Shown piece by piece: positions 8,546-16,923 of a stretch of 64,000 nt of DNA (within the stretch, counting starts at the first letter, position 1; the number at the start of each line of letters is the position of its first letter). The notes beneath the pieces were generated by a model. That model saw only the letters and a program-made list of their open reading frames with translations, made no database searches and was not told the origin of the DNA. The translations under genes and the position numbers were made by a program. Source of the stretch: Oscillospiraceae bacterium. Its GTDB lineage: Bacteria > Bacillota > Clostridia > Oscillospirales > Oscillospiraceae. The stretch lies in assembly GCA_015067545.1 (NCBI GenBank), contig SVMG01000006.1, forward strand, positions 58,804-122,803, written 5' to 3'.

Positions 8546-8998
8546 CTATCCCAACGTCGGTGGTGTAATCACTTCTCCTAAATAGTTTGAGATTACTTGA
8601 TAATACTGGTCGGAATCAAATGCATATATATCTTCATGCAATTTGCCATCTGGGGTAATATAGCCGTTATTATAATCGCCAAGCATTTCAATCTCGCCAT
8701 CTTTGTAGGTAATGCGAATAATATACACGCCAAAACCAGTTCCGGGTTCCATCCCAATACGACTGCCCTCAATTTTCAGCAAATCATTAATTAACTCTTG
8801 GTGCATAGTCGGCTCAACTGTTTTAACAACATGCATTGGTGTATATGGACTTATAGAATCGTACTCTTTTTTAAGAATTTCAATAGATACAATCTGCTCA
8901 AACTCTTGTCGAAATGTATATGGTTCATCAGAAATTAAAAAGCAACCAGAAAGAATACAAACAACCAACGTGATTATCCCTATAATCCGTATTTTCAT
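8546..8998 (-). CDS. Putative lipoprotein of unknown function
   Basis: 150 residues. A basic N-terminus and hydrophobic stretch lead to the lipobox LSGC (Cys19), so it is probably lipid-anchored outside the membrane. The mature part resembles no family I know. It is clearly more A+T-rich than the genes on both sides and sits in the slot normally held by nadD between yhbY and yqeK, so it was probably acquired. The start follows AGGAGG. Confidence 0.75.
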   Translation of the reverse strand: MKIRIIGIITLVVCILSGCFLISDEPYTFRQEFEQIVSIEILKKEYDSISPYTPMHVVKTVEPTMHQELINDLLKIEGSRIGMEPGTGFGVYIIRITYKDGEIEMLGDYNNGYITPDGKLHEDIYAFDSDQYYQVISNYLGEVITPPTLG

Positions 8999-9017
8999 GA
9001 TATACCTCCTGTAAATG

Positions 9018-9038
9018 CACTACATACCCACTACATAC
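9018..9038. repeat. Tandem 10-bp repeat upstream of the lipoprotein gene
   Basis: CACTACATAC occurs at 9018-9027 and again at 9029-9038, one helical turn apart, within the 76-bp gap that holds the lipoprotein's leader. It could be a regulator site. Confidence 0.5.
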
Positions 9039-9074
9039 TTCGAGATATACTGTGGAAACACATTTAATCAGTTG

Positions 9075-9545
9075 TTACTCTTCGCCCCGCAGCTGCTTTT
9101 CCCGGCTGCGCTCGATGGCCTTTTCGATAGCCTGCTCCCGGAAATACGCATTGCGCTGCTCGCGCACCTTCTTGGCGGCCTGGCGACGGGCACGGATGCC
9201 CTTACGCACCGGGTCTTTCTTGGACACGGGAGTGCTCTTGCGCTTGGCGCGGCCGGTCTGGTTGCGCTCTTCCTGGCACTTCTCGCTGAAGCGGTAAATG
9301 ACAAATTTCGTACCAATTACCGCAACACCCTCAGCGCCGGTGGCCTCGCACAGCTCGTCGCAGACTTCCCGGGGCGTCATCATCGCGCCCTCCAGCACCT
9401 TGCCCTTGACCAATTCCCGGGCAGTGAGCAGATTCTCCGCCTCGGCGATCACCGATTCGGTGACACCGCTTTTGCCCACCATCAAGGTGGTGTCGATATT
9501 TGTCGCCATTGCGCGCAGGTCAGCGCGTTCTTTACTTGTCAGCAT
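9075..9545 (-). CDS. yhbY: YhbY-family RNA-binding protein with long basic tail
   Basis: 156 residues. Residues 1-95 are the CRM domain: LTSKERADLRAMA at the start and a VGKSGVTESVI segment for the GxxG loop. This family binds pre-50S particles. The family is usually near 97 residues; here ~60 extra residues rich in Arg and Lys follow (from about residue 95). The start overlaps the end of rdgB by 14 bp, so the two are translationally linked. Confidence 0.92.
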   Translation of the reverse strand: MLTSKERADLRAMATNIDTTLMVGKSGVTESVIAEAENLLTARELVKGKVLEGAMMTPREVCDELCEATGAEGVAVIGTKFVIYRFSEKCQEERNQTGRAKRKSTPVSKKDPVRKGIRARRQAAKKVREQRNAYFREQAIEKAIERSREKQLRGEE

Positions 9546-10137
9546 AACCTGCCTCCTTCATTTTCTCGTAAAATTTCTTTAATGCAACTGCCCGATGGGA
9601 AACATCATTCTTTTCCTCCGGCGACAGCTCCGCCGTGGTCTTGCCCAAAGGCGGATAGTAAAAAATAGGATCGTAACCAAAGCCGTTTTCGCCTTTGGCC
9701 TCCCGGAGCAATTCTCCGTGAATCTCTCCCCTGGCCTGAATGACTTGTCCGTTCGGATGAACGAAGGTGATCACACAGACAAATTTCGCCTGGCGTTGTC
9801 CGTCCGGCACATGCTCGGTGTTATTCAGCAGGAGAAGCAGTCTTCCCCAGTCATCCAGGGAATCGTCAAAACCGTAACGGGCGGAGTAGATGCCCGGCTC
9901 TCCGTTCAGCGCATCCACAGCGATACCAGAATCATCTGCCAGTGCAGGCAGGCCGGTGGCTTTCATGACCGCTTCTGCCTTCAGAAGAGAATTCTCCTCA
10001 AAGGTCGTGCCGGTTTCTTCCACATCGATATCCACACCCAACTGGGACTGGAGCACCAGCTCAAAGCCGAATTTCTCCGTTATTTTACTGATTTCCACCA
10101 GCTTGTGGGCGTTTTTACTTGCTAAAACAACTTTCAT
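9532..10137 (-). CDS. rdgB: XTP/dITP diphosphatase (RdgB/HAM1)
   Basis: 201 residues. N-terminal VLASKNAHKLVEI, the metal-site FEENSLLKA, ADDSGIAVDAL, and C-terminal GFGYDPIFYYP and SHRAVALKKF are all family signatures. The enzyme clears deaminated purine triphosphates (XTP, dITP) to monophosphates. It lies 9 bp after ftsY on the same strand. Confidence 0.96.
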   Translation of the reverse strand: MKVVLASKNAHKLVEISKITEKFGFELVLQSQLGVDIDVEETGTTFEENSLLKAEAVMKATGLPALADDSGIAVDALNGEPGIYSARYGFDDSLDDWGRLLLLLNNTEHVPDGQRQAKFVCVITFVHPNGQVIQARGEIHGELLREAKGENGFGYDPIFYYPPLGKTTAELSPEEKNDVSHRAVALKKFYEKMKEAGYADK

Positions 10138-10146
10138 TTATCTTCC

Positions 10147-11052
10147 TCACAAAAGTGCTTCCACAAAATTCCGTGCTTCAAAGGGCATTAGATCATCTGC
10201 CTGTTCGCCTACACCGATGAACTTCACCGGGATCTGCAAAGCATCGGCTACCGCAATGACGATACCGCCCTTGGCTGTGCCGTCCAGCTTGGTCAAGGCG
10301 ATGGCGGTAACACCGGCGATCTCCTTAAACTGCTTTGCCTGGATCAGACCGTTCTGACCGGTGGTGCCGTCCAGCACCAGCAGTACTTCCCGGGCTGCCC
10401 CCGGCAGTTCCCGCTCCACGATACGGCTGATTTTGTTCAGCTCGTTCATCAAATTCTGCTTGTTGTGCAAGCGTCCGGCGGTATCAATCAGGATCACTTC
10501 AGACTTTCTTGCCTTGGCAGCTTGGATGCCGTCGTACACCACGGACGCAGGGTCTGCACCCTCATGCTGACGCACAATGTCCGCACCTGTCCGGTTTGCC
10601 CATACCTCCAGCTGATCCGCCGCGGCGGCTCGGAAAGTATCGCCTGCCACCAACAGCACTTTTTTGCCTTGCTCCACCAATCCATTGGCGATCTTACCGA
10701 TGGTGGTGGTCTTGCCTACACCGTTGACGCCGATCACCAGTACCACGGACGGCGTTGTGGAAAGATCCAATGCAGTATCGCCCACATTCAGCATTTCCAC
10801 CAGGATGTCCTTCAATACGGACTTAGCCTCTTCCGTGGTCTTCAGGTGCTGTTCTTTCACCGTCTTGCGCAGGCGATCGGTTGCCTTTGTGGCCGTTTCC
10901 ACGCCCAGGTCTGCAAGAATCAGGCACTCTTCCAGTTCATCATAAAAATCGTCGTCGATCTGGCTGAAACCGGAGAACACACTGCCCAGGGTGTTGCTCA
11001 GTGCAGAGCGGGTCTTTGCCATACCGGATTTGATCTTATCGAAAAATCCCAT
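10147..11052 (-). CDS. ftsY: Signal recognition particle receptor FtsY
   Basis: 301 residues. The short N-terminal A region is followed by the NG GTPase domain: GVNGVGKTTTIGK (P-loop), DTFRAAAADQL, DTAGRL and TKLDGTAKGG. FtsY docks SRP-ribosome complexes at the membrane. The ATG follows AAGGAG. It is 9 bp downstream of smc, as in many Bacillota. Confidence 0.97.
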   Translation of the reverse strand: MGFFDKIKSGMAKTRSALSNTLGSVFSGFSQIDDDFYDELEECLILADLGVETATKATDRLRKTVKEQHLKTTEEAKSVLKDILVEMLNVGDTALDLSTTPSVVLVIGVNGVGKTTTIGKIANGLVEQGKKVLLVAGDTFRAAAADQLEVWANRTGADIVRQHEGADPASVVYDGIQAAKARKSEVILIDTAGRLHNKQNLMNELNKISRIVERELPGAAREVLLVLDGTTGQNGLIQAKQFKEIAGVTAIALTKLDGTAKGGIVIAVADALQIPVKFIGVGEQADDLMPFEARNFVEALL

Positions 11053-11061
11053 GATAACTCC

Positions 11062-14000
11062 TTATTCCACAATTCCCAGATACTCTTCCATCTGGTTCAG
11101 ATCCAGCCGCAGCAGCTTGGAAACGCCCTGTTCCTGCATGGTCACGCCGTAAAGCACATCGGATGCTTCCATGGTGCCCCGGCGGTGGGTAATGACAATA
11201 AACTGGGTCTTGCGGCTGAGGTTGCGCAGGTAAGTTGCAAAACGTTCCACGTTTCGATCATCCAACGCAGCATCGATCTCGTCCAGCAGGCAGAAGGGCG
11301 TAGGCCGCACCTTCAAAATTGCAAAGTACAGTGCCGTTGCCACAAAGGCCTTTTCGCCGCCGGACAGAAGCGTGATGGTCTTCAGCTGTTTTCCGGGGGG
11401 CTGTACGCGGATCTCAATGCCGCAGGTCAGCGGCTCTTCGGGATCCTCCAGAACCAGCTGGCCGTTGCCGCCGCCAAACATTTCCACAAAGACTTCGCCG
11501 AAATAGCGATTGATCTTTGCAAACTCCTCCACGAAAATGGTGGTCATTTCCTTGGTGATATCCCGGATGATGCTCTCCAGCTCCCGCTTGGAGGTGAGTA
11601 CATCATCCCGCTGTTCAGCAAGGTAGGAATACCGCTCGTTTACCCGGGCGTACTCTTCGATCGCACCCAGATTGGGCGTGCCCAACAGGGTGATCTTCCG
11701 CTTCAGCTCGGATATCTTGCGGTTACCCGCCGCCACGGATTCGATTTCTCCGCGATGCTCTGCCGCAGTACCGGGGGTCAGCTCGTAAGAATCCCACAGC
11801 TTGTCAATGATCTGCTTCTCTTCCATAGCAGTTGTGGTCTTCTTATTTTCAAGCAACGCACAGGCGCGCTCCATGTTCAGAATATCCTTATTCTTTTCCT
11901 GGCTTTCCCGTTCACTGCGGGTCTTGGTCGCCTCAGCTTCGCTGCGCTGACTCAGCACCGCCTGCAGCTGCTTGCGCTGGGTATCCGCATCTGCATCATT
12001 CTCAGCCTGACGCTTCTGCAGCTGCTCGATCTCGTTTTCCAGGCGCACGATATCCTTTTCAATATCCCGGATCAGCGCCAGCTTGTTCTCCCGATCGCCG
12101 GCCATAGCATTTCGCAGAGCCTGCAAGTCCTCGATATGGGTCTGCGCAGTGGACTTTTCTGCCTCCAGTGCAGCTGCAGCTGTCCGCAGAACAGTCATTT
12201 TCTCTGTCAGTGCATTTGTCTGCTCGGCAGCCTCGGATTGACTGCCCTCCAGTCCCTCAATGGCTGCCCGGGTCTTGGCCAGCTCTGCAGTGTAGACCTG
12301 GATCTTGGCCTGGCTGGCCGCATAGCGCTCCCGGTCCAGCTGCTGCCGCTGCCCCAAGGAATCCATTTCCCTTTGTGCGGAAGCCACCGCATCCAAAATT
12401 GCATTCAGCAGAATCTCATGCTGCTTTTCCTCGCCCTCCAGGCGCAATACCTGATCCTGGGCCGCCCGCAGCTGATCCCTGGCGGTGTTCAGCTGGAACT
12501 CAACCTGGTCTGCCTGGCGCTGTGCCTCACGGAGCTCTTCCTCGACAGAAGCTACTTCTTCCTTAAGTTCCTTTTCCTGCGCCGTCAGCTTTTCCAGCTC
12601 ATTGGCCCGGGAAAGGATACCCGCTTCCTTATTCACAGAACCGCCTGTCATGGAGCCGCCGGCATTCATCACCTGGCCATCCAGGGTGACGATCTTAAAG
12701 CGGTTGTTGTACTTGCCGGCCATGGCGATGGCGGCATCAATATCCTGCACCAACACGGTGCGGGCCAAAAGATTCTCCACGATGCCCTTGTACTGCTTGT
12801 CGCAGGTAACCATATCCGACGCAATACCCACAAAGCCACGGCACTTGTCCAGCCCTGTTTCGTTCAGTTTCTTGCCTTGAATGGTGGAGATGGGCAAGAA
12901 TGTGGCCCGGCCTATACCGGTGCGCTTCAAATAAGAGATCGCGGACTTACCGTCCTGCTCATTGCCCACCACGATCTGCTGCATGGCAGCACCCAGGGCG
13001 ATTTCCATCGCCACGGTGTATGCATCCTCTGTTCGGATCAAGCGGGATACCGGTCCGTGAACACCCTTCAGTGTGCCCCGCTGCGCTTCCTGCATTACAG
13101 CTTTAACAGACTTATTGTAGCTGTCGAAATCCCGCTCCATGGCGCGGAATGCCCGGGTCTTGGCAGAAACGGAATCCAGCTTCACCGTCAGTTCGCGAAC
13201 CTTTTGCGCCAGCTCGTCCCGGCGCTTGATACGGGTATTCTGCCGCAGGGTATAGCCGGAAATGGTATTTTCTGCAGCTGTGACATCCTCACGGGCTCTG
13301 CGCAGCTGCACCTGGCAGGTGTCCAGATCAGCCTGGGCTGCATCCTCGCGCTCCTTGCCGGACTGCAGGTCTGCACGCAGGATCTCGCTGCGCTGTTTGG
13401 TCTGCTCCATGCTTTCTTCCAAACCGCGGATATCCGCTTCCCGTCCTGCCAAATCAGCGGACAGGCTGGATTCCTTGCCCCGCAGCTCCAAAAACTGCCG
13501 GGTAATTCCCTGGGCATTGGCAGTCATCACGGCCAGCTCCTGCTGTAGCTGATCGATGACCTGTTTTTTCTCTGTCAGCTCCTCATCAATGGATGCGATC
13601 CGCTCATTGGCCTGCTGGATCTGTGCAATGATACCGCCGCTGCGGTCCTGCTCACCCTGAAGCTCCTCTTCAATGCGCTGGATGTTGGCGTGGTTGTTTT
13701 CCACATTGCCACGGAGCACCGCCATCTGACCGTCCAACTGCTGATGGTTTGCATCCAGCATGCTGACCTTGATACGGACATTCTCCAATTCCTCGTCCTT
13801 TTGGCGCAAAACAGCAGACAGATTCTCAGACTGGGCATACAGCTTGTCCAGATCCTCATGAGCCTGCTGCAGCACAAAGGAAGCAGAAGCGTAATCCTCT
13901 TCCGCCTTTTTTGCCGCGGCAGAGAGCTTTTCCAGGGTATCCAACCAAACGGCGACTTCCACACCCTGAAGCTCATCCTTCAGCTCCAGGTATTTCTTTG

Positions 14001-14634
14001 CCTTTTCAGACTGTTCCTTCAACGGCTCCAGCTGCAGCTCCAATTCGGACACCTTGTCCCCGATTCGCAGAAGATTATCTTCTGTATGAGCCAGCTTCCG
14101 CTCCGTCTCCTCCTTGCGGTGACGGTACTTGGAAATACCCGCCGCCTCTTCAAAGATCTCCCGGCGGTCTGCGCTCTTAAGAGACAGGATCTCATCAATA
14201 CGGCCCTGACCGATGTTGGAGTAACCCTCCCGGCCCAGACCGGTGTCCATAAACAGCTCATTGATGTCCCGCAGTCTTGCAGATTGCTTGTTGATATAGT
14301 ATTCGCTGTCGCCACTGCGATAATACCGGCGGGTGATCATCACATCGTCGGCATCGTAAGGCAGGGCACGATCCGTATTGTCCAATGTCAAGGTCGCCTC
14401 GGCAAAGCCCACTGCAGAACGCTTCTGAGTACCGCCGAAGATCACATCTTCCATTTTTGCGCCGCGAAGAGTCTTGCTGCTCTGTTCGCCCATGACCCAC
14501 AAAATGGCATCGGAAATATTTGATTTGCCGGAGCCGTTAGGGCCGACAATGGCGGTAATATCATCGCCAAAGCGGATCAAGGTCTTATCCGGGAAGGACT
14601 TAAAGCCCTGCACTTCCAATGATTTTAAGTACAC
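11062..14634 (-). CDS. smc: Chromosome segregation protein SMC
   Basis: 1190 residues, full length. Walker A GPNGSGKSN is at residues 32-40, two long coiled coils flank a hinge near 500-670 (GPVSRLI ... GGSMTGGS), and the C-terminal ABC signature (LLSGGEKAFVATAL) and Walker B (CLLDEIDAALDD) close the head. SMC with ScpAB compacts the chromosome. It heads the leftward run smc-ftsY-rdgB-yhbY. The rnc gene, often just upstream of smc, is absent here. Confidence 0.98.
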   Translation of the reverse strand: MYLKSLEVQGFKSFPDKTLIRFGDDITAIVGPNGSGKSNISDAILWVMGEQSSKTLRGAKMEDVIFGGTQKRSAVGFAEATLTLDNTDRALPYDADDVMITRRYYRSGDSEYYINKQSARLRDINELFMDTGLGREGYSNIGQGRIDEILSLKSADRREIFEEAAGISKYRHRKEETERKLAHTEDNLLRIGDKVSELELQLEPLKEQSEKAKKYLELKDELQGVEVAVWLDTLEKLSAAAKKAEEDYASASFVLQQAHEDLDKLYAQSENLSAVLRQKDEELENVRIKVSMLDANHQQLDGQMAVLRGNVENNHANIQRIEEELQGEQDRSGGIIAQIQQANERIASIDEELTEKKQVIDQLQQELAVMTANAQGITRQFLELRGKESSLSADLAGREADIRGLEESMEQTKQRSEILRADLQSGKEREDAAQADLDTCQVQLRRAREDVTAAENTISGYTLRQNTRIKRRDELAQKVRELTVKLDSVSAKTRAFRAMERDFDSYNKSVKAVMQEAQRGTLKGVHGPVSRLIRTEDAYTVAMEIALGAAMQQIVVGNEQDGKSAISYLKRTGIGRATFLPISTIQGKKLNETGLDKCRGFVGIASDMVTCDKQYKGIVENLLARTVLVQDIDAAIAMAGKYNNRFKIVTLDGQVMNAGGSMTGGSVNKEAGILSRANELEKLTAQEKELKEEVASVEEELREAQRQADQVEFQLNTARDQLRAAQDQVLRLEGEEKQHEILLNAILDAVASAQREMDSLGQRQQLDRERYAASQAKIQVYTAELAKTRAAIEGLEGSQSEAAEQTNALTEKMTVLRTAAAALEAEKSTAQTHIEDLQALRNAMAGDRENKLALIRDIEKDIVRLENEIEQLQKRQAENDADADTQRKQLQAVLSQRSEAEATKTRSERESQEKNKDILNMERACALLENKKTTTAMEEKQIIDKLWDSYELTPGTAAEHRGEIESVAAGNRKISELKRKITLLGTPNLGAIEEYARVNERYSYLAEQRDDVLTSKRELESIIRDITKEMTTIFVEEFAKINRYFGEVFVEMFGGGNGQLVLEDPEEPLTCGIEIRVQPPGKQLKTITLLSGGEKAFVATALYFAILKVRPTPFCLLDEIDAALDDRNVERFATYLRNLSRKTQFIVITHRRGTMEASDVLYGVTMQEQGVSKLLRLDLNQMEEYLGIVE

Positions 14635-14820
14635 ACCAAAACCCCTTATCGTTTATGTAAAAAATATCAATTTATTATATTCCAAAAAGCGAAAAAAAGC
14701 AAGGTTTTATTTCACTTTTTCTATTATACGCGCTTACAGCATGTCCCGGCGTTCCTTGACTTTTTCCACGGCCAATGATATAGTATTTTTACGCAAGAAA
14801 TCCTTGAAAGGTTGACATTT

Positions 14821-15888
14821 ATGTATTACTGTCCCAATTGCAAAAAGAAATTCCGTCAATACCGCCGGCGGTGTCCCATCTGTAACGGTCCCTGCTACCG
14901 CAAGGACAACCGTACGATCCTTTTGATCGTTACTGTCGGTGTGCTGTTCCTGCTCCTGATCGGACTGATCATTCTCCTGGGCAGTACCGCAGATGTTTCC
15001 CAAGATGAATCCGCTTCCAGTTCAACCCTCTCTTCCTCTGCTGCGGAATCCTCCGGTACGCAGGATTCATCCGGCACGCCTCCGTCTTCCAGTATCCCCA
15101 CATCTTCCTTTCCGGAAAGCTCCGGTCCTTCCGTCAGCGGCATCGGCATGTACACCCGCGCAGAGCTGGAAGCTATGGATCCTACCTATAATGAAAGCGG
15201 TTTCGGCGCAGGCAGAGCACAAAATCATGCCCGGCCCTATACCCCCGTATCCGAGCAGTCAAAATACGCCCAGTATGATGCCTACTTCATTGGTGAGGAT
15301 ACCAAAAATGCTTATCTGACCTTTGACTGTGGCTATGAATATTACGCAACCGATGCCAACGGCCAAAAATATCCGGTCACAGGAAAGATCCTGGACGTGC
15401 TGAAGGAAAAGGATGTCAAGGCTGTTTTCTTCATTACCATGGATTACGCGGAGATGGAGCCGGAGCTGGTCCAGCGGATGATCGACGAAGGCCATGTTGT
15501 GGGCAACCACTCCAACAACCATCCGGTGATGCCCAAGCAGACCATCGACAAAATGGAATACGAGGTCATGAGCCTGCACGACTATGTGCTGACGAATTTC
15601 GGCTACAAGATGCACCTGTTCCGCCCGCCCACGGGTGCTTACTCGGTGCAGTCTCTGGCTGTTCTACAAAATTTGGGCTACAAATCCGTGCTTTGGAGTT
15701 TCCAGCACTATGACTACGACACGGAAGATCAGCCCTCCGAAAAAACTGCATACAACACCATCACTCAAAACGCACACAACGGCGTGATCTATCTGCTTCA
15801 CGCCATTTCCGAGGCCAATGCCGCTGTTTTGGGCGATGTCATCGACTATCTCCGCACAGAAGGCTACAGCATCCAGCTGTTCAGTTAA
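14821..15888 (+). CDS. PdaA-like polysaccharide deacetylase with N-terminal zinc ribbon
   Basis: 355 residues. A CxxC...CxxC zinc ribbon (Cys4, 7, 18, 21) precedes a transmembrane helix (~33-54), then a Ser/Pro-rich wall-spanning linker (~60-105) and a NodB domain. Motif 1 is TFDCGYE (Asp169 base; the second acid of TFDDG is Cys170, Asn in PdaA), motif 2 is H230-x3-H234, motif 3 is RPPTGAY, and a late His lies in LHAIS. It probably removes acetyl groups from peptidoglycan or a peptide-stripped muramic acid. I used the ATG, 10 bases after AAAGG, over a TTG three codons earlier. Confidence 0.88.
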   Translation: MYYCPNCKKKFRQYRRRCPICNGPCYRKDNRTILLIVTVGVLFLLLIGLIILLGSTADVSQDESASSSTLSSSAAESSGTQDSSGTPPSSSIPTSSFPESSGPSVSGIGMYTRAELEAMDPTYNESGFGAGRAQNHARPYTPVSEQSKYAQYDAYFIGEDTKNAYLTFDCGYEYYATDANGQKYPVTGKILDVLKEKDVKAVFFITMDYAEMEPELVQRMIDEGHVVGNHSNNHPVMPKQTIDKMEYEVMSLHDYVLTNFGYKMHLFRPPTGAYSVQSLAVLQNLGYKSVLWSFQHYDYDTEDQPSEKTAYNTITQNAHNGVIYLLHAISEANAAVLGDVIDYLRTEGYSIQLFS

Positions 15889-15904
15889 AAGGAGGTACTT
15901 TGCT

Positions 15905-16885
15905 TTGAAGGCAAGCTCGCTGCGCTTACTGATTTTGATTTTATCTGCGGTTCTGATCGTTGCTCTGACATTTGCCATCCGGCTCAGTGACAAAACGTCC
16001 GACCCGCCATCGCAAATGCAATCCACGCCGGAATCCTCTTCTTCCACGCAGACTTCATCCATTCCGGTTTCCTCTGTTCCGGCTTCATCCATCCCGGCCA
16101 GTTCCACTCCTCCCACTTCCGTTCCTGTTACAAGCGTGCCGCCTACGACCCTCGCCGGGGAGTATATCGGCAGTCTTTACACCCGGGAATTTCTGGAGTC
16201 CCTGCCATCAAAGAGCACCGGCTATGGCGTCGGTAAGAGTGTGGACAGTAAAAACCGCCCCACCTATGCCATCAGCATGAACAAACAGTACGAAAAGTAT
16301 GACGCTCACTTCATCTGCCCCGATGACGGAAAGGTTTATCTGACCTACAACGTCACCTACGAGCACGAAGGCCTGGTACAAAAAACGCTGAACATTCTGA
16401 AAGAAAAGAATGTACAGTGCGTGATCTTCATTGACAAATCCTTTGCAAAGAACTATCCTCACATGGTACAGCAGATCCTCGCTGACGGGCATATTTTGGC
16501 CAATCACTGCACCACCCATCCGGATCTGCCCACCCTCTCCATTGACGAGATCGTGGATCAGATCATGGACATCCACAACTATGTTAAGGACACTTATAAC
16601 TACGAAATGAAGTTCTTCCGTCCGCCCAGCGGTTATTTCTCCGAGCAGGTTTGGGCCATCGCACATAGTTTGGGATATCGAAGCTACAACTGGAGCTTCA
16701 CCTATAAAGACTGGGACACGAACGAGCAGCCCGACCATGCCGCAACCTTGAAGAAAATGACCGATGCTCTGCACAGCGGTGCAATTTATCAGCTGCACGC
16801 CATTTCCTCTACCAATGCGGCCATTGTGGGAGATTTCATCGACGCCACCCGCAATGCAGGCTTTGAATTTGCATTACTGCCATAA
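15905..16885 (+). CDS. NodB-fold deacetylase paralogue, probably without catalytic base
   Basis: 326 residues from a TTG 9 bases after AAAAGGAGG; the frame is open upstream only by overlapping the previous gene. An N-terminal helix (~7-27) and a Ser/Pro/Thr linker (~30-82) lead to a NodB domain much like the preceding protein. Motif 2 (NHCTTHP) and motif 3 (RPPSGYF) are kept, as is the late His in LHAIS. Motif 1 reads TYNVTYE (147-153): Asp169 of the neighbour is Asn149 here, so the catalytic base is lost. It may be a pseudoenzyme that binds glycan or assists its neighbour. The gap to the previous gene is 16 bp. Confidence 0.85.
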   Translation: MKASSLRLLILILSAVLIVALTFAIRLSDKTSDPPSQMQSTPESSSSTQTSSIPVSSVPASSIPASSTPPTSVPVTSVPPTTLAGEYIGSLYTREFLESLPSKSTGYGVGKSVDSKNRPTYAISMNKQYEKYDAHFICPDDGKVYLTYNVTYEHEGLVQKTLNILKEKNVQCVIFIDKSFAKNYPHMVQQILADGHILANHCTTHPDLPTLSIDEIVDQIMDIHNYVKDTYNYEMKFFRPPSGYFSEQVWAIAHSLGYRSYNWSFTYKDWDTNEQPDHAATLKKMTDALHSGAIYQLHAISSTNAAIVGDFIDATRNAGFEFALLP

Positions 16886-16890
16886 ACACA

Positions 16891-16923
16891 AAGAACGCTT
16901 CCCGGTGGGAAGCGTTCTTTTTA
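16891..16923. terminator. Bidirectional terminator between deacetylase genes
   Basis: A 13-bp stem (16891-16903 with 16907-16919, loop GGT) followed by a T run. The flanking A and T runs let it serve both converging genes. Confidence 0.85.

Noticed and set aside
10465..13548. A very long open frame on the plus strand (about 1,000 codons)
   Set aside because: It lies fully antisense to smc. High GC at third positions keeps the opposite strand free of stops; there is no ribosome site, and the product is unlike any protein.
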